14,926 bases of DNA from Gammaproteobacteria bacterium. Lineage in GTDB: Bacteria; Pseudomonadota; Gammaproteobacteria; SZUA-152. The stretch is from the NCBI GenBank assembly GCA_030613605.1, contig JAUWLO010000023.1:1-14926 (forward strand), given 5' to 3'. The notes below the pieces were generated by a model. The model did no database searches. It was given only the letters and a program-made list of their open reading frames with translations, and had not been told where the DNA came from. Shown in pieces: positions 7,102 to 13,370 of this stretch; the stretch's first letter is position 1; each line of letters begins with the position of its first letter. A program made the position numbers and the translations under genes.

Positions 7102-9543
7102 TTGGTGTTATTGCGTGATTATTCACTTACTTTGAAGATGCTGTTGCTGACGGCGATAGTAGGCATAGTTGTGTGGACGATTTCGGACGCTGTTAAAACA
7201 TCGACCTTAAGTGAAGTGTTTCGTGAAAAACTGTCTGACCGGTTAAGTCAGCAGGCCGAAAAACAACGGATTATGTTTGATCGTTATGTGAAAGGGCATC
7301 ACACCGCAATTAAGTTATTTATTTCTACAACAAACATACGAGATTATATTGAGAGCCCTGTATGGGGTAGTTCTAGTTTAGAAGACTCCGGGTCATTAAC
7401 TTCTGATTTGGAGGATTTTGGTTTAGTAAAAAAACAGGCAGTAAAGTTTTATAAAAAGACTCCACCCTGGTTGCCAAAACTTTCTGTTTTACGAAATTTT
7501 ATTCAGCCGCGATATTTATTATTGCTTGATGAGGATGGTCGGGTCCGTGAAGTTTATCAGGCGGATAAAGTAAATTTACCGGAAGAATTACTGAACCCGT
7601 ATGGTGTGTTGTTAAATTTAAGCCGTGATCAGGGGTTTTTGACAAATATAAATGGTGCGCCTTATCTTATTGCATCGGAAGGTGTTAAAAATAAAGAAGG
7701 TGAAACTAAAGCAACATTAATGCTGGCGTCGCCGCTAGATGAGCAATTTCTGATTGCGTCCCAAAACTCCTCGCTTTCGGATTCCAATGTTATCGCGCTG
7801 TTGGCCGAGCAAGAGCCGGTGATTCTTGTAAGTAGTAATCCGGCGCTCATACCCGAGGGTAGTTATCTGAGCGATTTAAAGAGCCGTTACCTGACTATTG
7901 GTCAGGGTTTCTTTGACTATGGGGCTGCTGATCTCGTTATAGAGCTGGTTTCTTTCGTATCTACCGACGAAATAAAAACTCTCACGGCAGAAGTAATTGA
8001 AGGGGAGCGTACGGTGCGTGCGTTAACGGCGCTGTCATTCATTATTACTTTTTTGTTGCTGATGTACCTGGTAACTCGCCGCATACAGAAATTTACAGCG
8101 TATGTTGTTAATTTTTCAAAAAACCTGAAACAGGATAAACCTCTGGAGGATACCGGAGGAGATGAAATTGAAGTGCTGGAACGAAATTTTAATCGACTCG
8201 CAGAGGCGGTGGAATCAGAAACAGCAGCACTTGAATATCAGGCTTTGCATGATCCCTTGACAGAGTTACCAAATCGAAAGTTGATTAATAACAGGTTGCA
8301 GCAGGAAATATTGAGGAGTCAGAGAAGTAACAAACCATTAGTGCTAATCATGAGTGATTTAAATCATTTCAAGGAGATTAATGACACTCTGGGGCATCAT
8401 GTCGGTGATATTGTTTTACAACAGGCAGCGACACGACTTTTTAGAACTTTTAGGAAAACGGATAGCGTGGCACGTTTGGGCGGCGATGAATTCGGTATAT
8501 TGTTGCCGGAAACCAGTTTAGAACAGGCAAAAATGCTTTCTCAAAAAACAGTTGAAGCTTTTGAAATCCCATTTGTTGTTGAAGGTAATAGCTTGAGCGT
8601 TGGTATTAGCATGGGGCTGGCAGAAAGCCCGATTCACGGCGATGATGTCAATATTCTTGTGCAGCGCGCTGATGTCGCGATGTATGTTGCAAAGAGAGGT
8701 AAGCTTGGCTTCAGTGTTTATGACCCTGATCAGGACACTCACAGTATCGGTCGCCTGGCTTTGATGAGTGAGTTCAGAGAAGCAATAGAAAAACAATCGC
8801 TGGATGTTCTGTATCAGCCTAAAGTTGATGTGCAAACTAATGAGATTATAGGTGCAGAGGCGCTGTTGCGTTGGAATCACCCGGAGAGAGGTTGTATAGA
8901 GCCTGATGAGTTTATTCCTCTGGCGGAGCAAACAGGTTTAATTAAACCGCTAACGTCATGGGTTTTGGAGAAGGCGGTTCAACAATGTATAGAGTGGAAG
9001 GATATCTGGCCTAATTTCAATATGTCGGTGAACCTGTCAGTGCACAATCTTCATGATGTCGCCTTGCTTGACCAGGTTCGACATTTGATTAAAGAACATA
9101 AAATGCAAACATCATGCCTTACGATGGAAGTTACCGAGGGCGATATTATGACGGATCCTATTCGCGCCAAAGAAATTTTGGAGGCGTTGAGCATGATGGG
9201 GGTCACCATATCAATTGATGATTTTGGGACAGGGTATTCTTCGTTGAGCTATTTGAAACAATTGCCAGTAGAGGAGATAAAAATTGATAAATCTTTTGTT
9301 ATGGAAATGATTGAAGATGAAAACGATGCGGTTATTGTAAAGGCCACAATTGAACTTGCACACAACCTGGGGCTTAAAATTGTTGCTGAAGGCGTTAAGG
9401 ATCAGGAGACATGGGATCGTCTTAGGTCGTTAAATTGTGATATTGCTCAGGGATTTTTTATTAGCGAGCCCATAACTGCAGAGGAATTTATTAATCGTGA
9501 GCTATCTCATAGCTGGCCAAAGTGCGCATCTGGTTTCAGGTAA
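7102..9543 (+). CDS. Membrane-bound GGDEF-EAL protein (cyclic-di-GMP synthesis/hydrolysis)
   Basis: This encodes 813 residues from a TTG start, with AGAGGA 7 nt upstream; GTG at 7105 is the alternative. TM1 lies at about 11-28 and TM2 at about 308-330, flanking a periplasmic domain of roughly 280 residues with no recognised motif. A HAMP-like linker follows. The diguanylate cyclase domain has LHDPLTELPNRKL, DLNHFKEINDTLGHHVGD and an intact GGDEF (460-464). An RKTD inhibitory site lies five residues before GGDEF, so product inhibition is expected. The phosphodiesterase domain has EALLRW (Glu586), NMSVNLSV, MEVTEGDIM, IDDFGTGYSSLSYL (Asp706-Asp707), EEIKIDKSF and IVAEGV...DIAQGFF, so all metal- and substrate-binding residues seem present. 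Both activities are therefore possible; which dominates cannot be read from sequence. It is probably in one operon with the upstream binding protein, its likely periplasmic partner. The DNA looks more AT-rich than proS or the SulP gene. Confidence 0.93.
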   Translation: MVLLRDYSLTLKMLLLTAIVGIVVWTISDAVKTSTLSEVFREKLSDRLSQQAEKQRIMFDRYVKGHHTAIKLFISTTNIRDYIESPVWGSSSLEDSGSLTSDLEDFGLVKKQAVKFYKKTPPWLPKLSVLRNFIQPRYLLLLDEDGRVREVYQADKVNLPEELLNPYGVLLNLSRDQGFLTNINGAPYLIASEGVKNKEGETKATLMLASPLDEQFLIASQNSSLSDSNVIALLAEQEPVILVSSNPALIPEGSYLSDLKSRYLTIGQGFFDYGAADLVIELVSFVSTDEIKTLTAEVIEGERTVRALTALSFIITFLLLMYLVTRRIQKFTAYVVNFSKNLKQDKPLEDTGGDEIEVLERNFNRLAEAVESETAALEYQALHDPLTELPNRKLINNRLQQEILRSQRSNKPLVLIMSDLNHFKEINDTLGHHVGDIVLQQAATRLFRTFRKTDSVARLGGDEFGILLPETSLEQAKMLSQKTVEAFEIPFVVEGNSLSVGISMGLAESPIHGDDVNILVQRADVAMYVAKRGKLGFSVYDPDQDTHSIGRLALMSEFREAIEKQSLDVLYQPKVDVQTNEIIGAEALLRWNHPERGCIEPDEFIPLAEQTGLIKPLTSWVLEKAVQQCIEWKDIWPNFNMSVNLSVHNLHDVALLDQVRHLIKEHKMQTSCLTMEVTEGDIMTDPIRAKEILEALSMMGVTISIDDFGTGYSSLSYLKQLPVEEIKIDKSFVMEMIEDENDAVIVKATIELAHNLGLKIVAEGVKDQETWDRLRSLNCDIAQGFFISEPITAEEFINRELSHSWPKCASGFR

Positions 9544-9589
9544 TACGAATAAGTAGCACAGATAAATACAGTTGGTTCTGGGTTCTGCT

Positions 9590-11119
9590 TTACGCCAGCT
9601 TGTCATCCGCAACAAAATATTTCGGATCTTCAATCATGTTTACTTCCACCAGGTCGCCAGCCTTGGTCAGCAGTTTTTTGCATTCAGGACTTATGTGCCG
9701 TAAGTGCAGGCGTTTACCGGCTTTAAGATAGCGTTCGGCAAGGGCATCGATGGCCTCAACGGCAGAGTGATCGTAGACGCGGGATTTCTGGAATTCTACC
9801 ACCACATCATCCGGATCATTTTTCACATCAAACAGGTCACCAAAGTTTTTTACTGAGGCAAAAAATAACGGGCCCTCCAGTTCATAAATTTTGCCGCCCA
9901 TTTCATTAAGGCTGGTTCTAACATTGATGTGTTTGGCATGCTGCCAGGCGAATACCAGTGCGGAAACGATAACGCCTACTATCACGGCGATCGCCAGATC
10001 GGTGGCGACGGTGACGGCGGAGACAAGAATAAGAATAAAGGCATCAGCACGCGGGACTTTGCCCAGAATACGGAAGCTGGACCACTCAAAAGTACCGATG
10101 ACGACGATGAACATCACACCCACTAATGCCGCCAGCGGAATTTGCTCAATCAGGCTGGAAGCGAACAGGATGAATGCTAACAAGGCTAATGCTGCAGTGA
10201 TGCCTGACAGGCGCCCACGACCACCGGAGTTCACGTTGATCATGCTCTGGCCGATCATCGCGCAGCCGCCCATGCCACCGAAAAAACCGGTGACAACATT
10301 TGCGGTGCCCTGAGCAATACACTCTTTGTTACCGCGGCCACGGGTATCGGTGAGTTCGTCGATTAGTGTTAACGTCAGTAAAGATTCGATCAGGCCGATA
10401 GCCGCGAGGATGATCGAATAAGGCAGAATGATCCACAGAGTCTCCAGACTGAATGGCACCACGGGCAGATGGAAGTCCGGCAAGCCACCCGCTATGGAGG
10501 CAATATCGCCCACGGTTTTGGTTTCGAAGCCAATGCCGATTACCAGCAGACTGACCACTACGATGGCTGCCAGTGAGGAAGGTACAGCCGTGGTGAGCTT
10601 GGGCAAGAAGTGGATGATGGCCATGGTCAGTGCCACCAGGCCCAGCATGATCCACAGTGCACTGCCGCTCATCCATTGCATCGTTCCGTCGGCGCCAGGT
10701 AGTTGAAAGCTCTTCATCTGCGCCAGTAATATCACAATGGCCAGGCCGTTGACGAAACCCAGCATGACCGGGTGCGGCACCATGCGGATAAATTTACCCA
10801 AATGCAAAACCCCGGCGCTGATCTGGATGACCCCCATCAGTACTACGGTGGCAAACAGGTATTCCACACCGTGATCGGCCACCAGGGCTACCATTACCAC
10901 GGCCAGAGCGCCGGTAGCGCCAGAAATCATGCCCGGGCGACCGCCGATGGATGCGGTAATCAGGCCCACCATGAAAGCGGCATAAAGCCCCACCAGGGGT
11001 TCCACCCCGGCCACAAACGCAAAGGCCACGGCCTCTGGCACCAGGGCCAGGGCGACGGTAAGGCCAGACAGCACATCATTTTTGATATTTCGTGTGGGTG
11101 CGGCGTGGGGTTCAAACAT
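9590..11119 (-). CDS. SulP/SLC26-family anion transporter with STAS domain
   Basis: This encodes 509 residues. It begins directly with the transport domain (IKNDVLSGLTVALALVPEAV, 12-31), followed by EPLVGLYAAFMVGLITASIG (40-59), GMISGATGALAVVMVALVA (63-81) and many hydrophobic segments to about residue 395, matching the SLC26/SulP fold. The motif GGMGGCAMIGQSMINVNSGG lies in the conserved late core. A cytoplasmic STAS domain occupies about 405-495 (PLFFASVKNFGDLF, VVVEFQKSRVYDHSAVEAID), with the DHS signature seen in STAS domains. Such transporters move sulfate, bicarbonate or other anions, often coupled to Na+ or H+. Substrate cannot be decided here; the short N-terminus and overall form also resemble BicA-type bicarbonate transporters. 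A GAGG ribosome-binding site precedes the ATG. It is convergent with the GGDEF-EAL gene (46-bp gap, no clear terminator seen) and divergent from the Sel1 gene. Confidence 0.93.
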   Translation of the reverse strand: MFEPHAAPTRNIKNDVLSGLTVALALVPEAVAFAFVAGVEPLVGLYAAFMVGLITASIGGRPGMISGATGALAVVMVALVADHGVEYLFATVVLMGVIQISAGVLHLGKFIRMVPHPVMLGFVNGLAIVILLAQMKSFQLPGADGTMQWMSGSALWIMLGLVALTMAIIHFLPKLTTAVPSSLAAIVVVSLLVIGIGFETKTVGDIASIAGGLPDFHLPVVPFSLETLWIILPYSIILAAIGLIESLLTLTLIDELTDTRGRGNKECIAQGTANVVTGFFGGMGGCAMIGQSMINVNSGGRGRLSGITAALALLAFILFASSLIEQIPLAALVGVMFIVVIGTFEWSSFRILGKVPRADAFILILVSAVTVATDLAIAVIVGVIVSALVFAWQHAKHINVRTSLNEMGGKIYELEGPLFFASVKNFGDLFDVKNDPDDVVVEFQKSRVYDHSAVEAIDALAERYLKAGKRLHLRHISPECKKLLTKAGDLVEVNMIEDPKYFVADDKLA

Positions 11120-11143
11120 GGCGACCTCGGGGGAGATAAAATG

Positions 11144-11177
11144 GCGCTCTGGTGTTGCAACAGTGCAACAGGAGCGC
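11144..11177. promoter_or_regulatory. Two-part dyad in the leader of the SulP gene
   Basis: The inner arms TGTTGCA (11153-11159) and TGCAACA (11164-11170) are perfect, with a 4-nt spacer. The outer arms GCGCTC (11144-11149) and GAGCGC (11172-11177) are also complementary. The element lies between the likely sulP -10 and its start codon, about 25 bp before the ATG. It is placed either for a repressor at +1 or for an RNA hairpin in the leader. It also lies in the upstream region of the divergent Sel1 gene. Confidence 0.5.
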
Positions 11178-11179
11178 GG

Positions 11180-11207
11180 ATTCTACAGTACTTTTTATAT
11201 GGTCGAA
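11180..11207 (-). promoter_or_regulatory. Possible sigma-70 promoter for the SulP gene
   Basis: On the minus strand TTCGAC (11207-11202) and TAGAAT (11185-11180) are separated by 16 bp. The -10 has one mismatch from TATAAT; the -35 is a weaker match. The start point would fall near 11173, inside the dyad at 11144-11177. Confidence 0.35.
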
Positions 11208-11304
11208 AGCGGTGTCGTCGAAAGGCAACAATTCATATTAAGGGTGTATGTGGAGCAAAGCTTGGGTAAAATTGCCTTCTTTCTGGAGTATTCGAGAGTT
11301 TTAT

Positions 11305-12036
11305 ATGTCGATGGTTACCCGATCCGTTGTTTTGATATTTTTTATGAGCGTATTTTTGGCGGCGAGTACTGCGCATGCCGGTTTTGATGAAGGAGTGGCA
11401 GCCGCGAATGAAGGCCAGTACGGTACCGCATTTCAGGAATTTTCGGCACTGGCTGAGCAAGGTGATTCGCGTGCGCAGCAAGCTTTGGCCTGGATGTATT
11501 ATGAAGGACAGGGCAGAGCAAAAAATTTTGAGAAAGCCGCCTATTGGTACGCTAAAGCAGCAGAGCAGGGTAATGTCACCGCACAAATCAATCTGGCGCA
11601 GATGTACGCCTATGGTAAAGGTGTAAAACAGGATTTTTCTATTGCCGCCAGATGGTGGAGTGAGCTGGCTGAGCAGGGTGATCGTAAAGCGCAATCATCA
11701 TTAGCGGGCTTGTATTATCACGGTAATGGAAAACTACGTGATTTATCAAAGGCATTTGAGCTTTGGCAACAAGCTGCGCAACAGGGTGTGATCGAGGCAC
11801 AGCGCAACCTTGGTCTGATGTATGGCAAAGGTCAGGGAGTTAAGAAAAATGATATACAGGCGTATGTCTGGTTAAACGCTGCTGCCGAGCAAAATGATAC
11901 AGTGGCTGCGAAAAGCCGCGATTATGCAAAATCGCAATTAAATGAAGTGCAACGTAAAAAAGCCGAGGTTTTAGCGCGGGAGATTTTAACAAATTATGTT
12001 GAGCCATTTAGAGAACAAAACAAAAATCCACACTGA
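11305..12036 (+). CDS. Secreted Sel1-like repeat protein
   Basis: This encodes 243 residues from the ATG at 11305 (GAGAG 6 nt upstream). The frame is open back to an ATG at 11248, but that would put 19 extra residues before a clear signal peptide; ATG 11311 is also possible. The signal peptide (MSMVTRSVVLIFFMSVFLAA, cleavage near AHA-GF) sends it to the periplasm. After it come about four to five Sel1/TPR-like helical-hairpin repeats of about 36 residues. Examples are AQQALAWMYYEGQGRAKNFE (57-76), AQINLAQMYAYGKGVKQDFS (93-112), AQSSLAGLYYHGNGKLRDLS (129-148) and AQRNLGLMYGKGQGVKKNDI (165-184), separated by A-A-EQG linkers. Sel1 arrays are protein-interaction scaffolds. A charged C-terminal helix (205-243) closes the protein. 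The unrecognised gene at 12078 follows 41 bp downstream and may be co-transcribed. Confidence 0.88.
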   Translation: MSMVTRSVVLIFFMSVFLAASTAHAGFDEGVAAANEGQYGTAFQEFSALAEQGDSRAQQALAWMYYEGQGRAKNFEKAAYWYAKAAEQGNVTAQINLAQMYAYGKGVKQDFSIAARWWSELAEQGDRKAQSSLAGLYYHGNGKLRDLSKAFELWQQAAQQGVIEAQRNLGLMYGKGQGVKKNDIQAYVWLNAAAEQNDTVAAKSRDYAKSQLNEVQRKKAEVLAREILTNYVEPFREQNKNPH

Positions 12037-12077
12037 AGCTCATTAACCGAGCTCAAAAAAACTGTTGAGTAAAAAAC

Positions 12078-12632
12078 ATGGTAATGATTCCCGAGCGTGA
12101 CCAGCAAGTTCGTCAGGCACATGCGAACTTCATTCATCAGGTAGTAAGAGCCTGCCAGAATGAAGAGGCTGCGCTTGAGTTGAAATCAATGTTAGAAGTT
12201 GCCTTGCAGCAGGGCTGGGACGATCTGGTAAAAACCATTCGGCTTATTGTTAAGGGTAGTCGTGATGCATCGATGCTCAAAGCACTGGATGAGGAAGACA
12301 GGGTTATTGTTCAATCCATACTGGATGGTTTACAAAATCCGGCAACGCTACCCGATATAAAACAACAGGGTGATGGAGCCATGGCGGCCCCTGGCCTGGC
12401 ACAAATAATCCACGCTGCGGGTACGGGCGATGTTCAGGCCTTGCAGGCGGTGTCCACTATGGCAGAGCAAATGACAGCCGCGCCTGGTGATATGGCTCGA
12501 ATGGGCGGAAACATAAAGCGGCTGGTAGATGGTGAGCGCGATGCCGATCTTTTATGTAAAGGCATGGGTGCCAGTGGGGAACAGCTGATGCTTAACCTCA
12601 TCGAGGAACTCAATAAGCTTGCGCCACAGTAA
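12078..12632 (+). CDS. Uncharacterised alpha-helical protein
   Basis: I do not recognise this 184-residue protein. It has no signal peptide or membrane segment, so it is probably cytoplasmic. The ATG at 12078 and the in-frame ATG at 12084 are both possible; only a weak purine stretch precedes them. Residues 1-90 look helical and charged (QVRQAHANFIHQVVRACQNE, LEVALQQGWDDLVKTIRLIV). A Gly/Ala/Met-rich linker follows around 95-115, then a second helical part with AGTGDVQALQAVSTMAEQM, GNIKRLVDGERDADLLCKGM and LMLNLIEELNKL. The segment before the linker (LVKTIRLIVKGSRDASMLKA) resembles IKRLVDGERDADLL in spacing (basic residue, then R-D-A), hinting at an internal duplication. It is probably in one transcription unit with the Sel1 gene and is followed by a terminator-like hairpin. 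Confidence 0.75.
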   Translation: MVMIPERDQQVRQAHANFIHQVVRACQNEEAALELKSMLEVALQQGWDDLVKTIRLIVKGSRDASMLKALDEEDRVIVQSILDGLQNPATLPDIKQQGDGAMAAPGLAQIIHAAGTGDVQALQAVSTMAEQMTAAPGDMARMGGNIKRLVDGERDADLLCKGMGASGEQLMLNLIEELNKLAPQ

Positions 12633-12655
12633 ACTCCTTTCATAAAGCTCTTTTT

Positions 12656-12679
12656 TCAGAGAGCTATATCTCTGATTTT
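12656..12679 (+). terminator. Terminator-like hairpin after the gene at 12078
   Basis: TCAGAGA (12656-12662) and TCTCTGA (12669-12675) form a perfect 7-bp stem with a 6-nt loop, followed by TTTT. A competing pairing AGCTCT/AGAGCT lies just upstream. The stem is AT-rich and the T-run short, so termination may be weak. Confidence 0.55.
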
Positions 12680-12710
12680 GCTAAGGTTATCGCTATTTTT
12701 TTAAATTCGT

Positions 12711-12728
12711 GGTTAACGTGCATTAACC
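12711..12728. promoter_or_regulatory. Inverted repeat GGTTAA-CGTGCA-TTAACC
   Basis: Perfect 6-bp arms with a 6-bp spacer lie 124 bp upstream of the rhodanese start, after the terminator-like hairpin. The spacing of one helical turn between arm centres would suit a dimeric regulator. No promoter could be assigned with confidence beside it. Confidence 0.3.
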
Positions 12729-12852
12729 TTTAGGTTTGGGTGGTTTTGCCGTTAAAGGTTGTTGGAAGCTTATGTTGCAGAGTGTATTGGTTAAAATTTC
12801 AACACTTCGCAATATGACTGGAAATCAACTGATAAGCAAAAAAGGCACGATT

Positions 12853-13299
12853 ATGAACAGGTTAAATAGGAGTTGTTGTTATATTGGTTTGATGATTTGT
12901 ATTTTTATGTTGTCTGGCACTGCGGTTGCAAAAGAAATGCCTCTCGCCCCTGATTCCATTAAGGGAACAACGAAGGTAAATGCTGAAGGCGTTATAGAGT
13001 TAGTGGAAAAATATGAGGATTTGATCGTAGTCGATTCTCGGATTAAAGCAGACCGAAAGCAGGGTTACATCGAAGGTTCTATTGGTTTGCAGGATATTGA
13101 TACAACCTGTGACACTCTGGCTAAAACTATCCCGAGTAAAACTAATCCATCTTTATTTTACTGTAATGGCGTTAAGTGTGGTCGCAGCGTTAAGGCCATC
13201 AAAATAGCTGTTGGTTGCGGCTATTCAAAACTTTTCTGGTTTCGCGGTGGTTATGCCGAATGGCTGGAAAAAGGTTATCCGGTTGTTAACAAAAACTAG
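12853..13299 (+). CDS. Secreted single-domain rhodanese-like protein
   Basis: This encodes 148 residues from the ATG at 12853. The frame is open back to 12736, but the shorter form begins with a clear signal peptide (hydrophobic residues 8-25, cleavage near AVA-KE) after an AAAGG stretch. The rhodanese fold shows LIVVDSRIKADRKQGYIEGS (57-76), the conserved Asp followed by the glycine-containing substrate loop, then FYCNGVKCGRSVKAIKIA (102-119), where Cys104 is the expected active-site cysteine. FWFRGGYAEWLEKGYPV (128-144) is the typical C-terminal signature of single-domain rhodaneses. Rhodaneses carry a persulfide on the cysteine and transfer sulfur; inactive ones can act as binding or sensing domains. 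The active loop contains a second cysteine (Cys109), and Cys86 and Cys122 are also present. The histidine-kinase gene begins 71 bp downstream and may use this protein as a partner. Confidence 0.85.
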   Translation: MNRLNRSCCYIGLMICIFMLSGTAVAKEMPLAPDSIKGTTKVNAEGVIELVEKYEDLIVVDSRIKADRKQGYIEGSIGLQDIDTTCDTLAKTIPSKTNPSLFYCNGVKCGRSVKAIKIAVGCGYSKLFWFRGGYAEWLEKGYPVVNKN

Positions 13300-13332
13300 T
13301 GTTAAAATTAGTGTAAAAAATAGTGTTTTGGA
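13297..13332 (+). repeat. Three TAGTGT direct repeats at exact 12-bp spacing
   Basis: TAGTGT begins at 13297, 13309 and 13321. The first copy includes the stop codon of the rhodanese gene. The bases between are AT-rich (TAAAAT, AAAAAA, TTTGGA). The array ends 38 bp before the histidine-kinase ATG, a position suited to a regulator-binding array. Confidence 0.5.
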
Positions 13333-13370
13333 TGAATCGATTCCCAGGGAAGGTTGTTTTATAAAATCGT

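Noticed and set aside
8518..8931. Minus-strand ORF inside the GGDEF-EAL gene
   Set aside because: It lies opposite the conserved GGDEF and EAL motifs and shows no protein-like features of its own.
9891..10313. Plus-strand ORFs within the SulP gene
   Set aside because: They are antisense to conserved transmembrane coding sequence and have no recognisable domain or ribosome-binding site.
11248..11304. N-terminal extension of the Sel1 protein from ATG 11248
   Set aside because: It would bury the signal peptide behind 19 residues; the ATG at 11305 has its own purine-rich site.
12037..12065. Terminator after the Sel1 gene (AGCTC/GAGCT hairpin followed by A-run)
   Set aside because: The stem is only 5 bp and is followed by adenines rather than thymines on the coding strand; read on the other strand the T-run precedes the stem.
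12736..12852. N-terminal extension of the rhodanese from 12736
   Set aside because: The 39 extra residues precede a clear signal peptide and no ribosome-binding site supports the upstream ATG.
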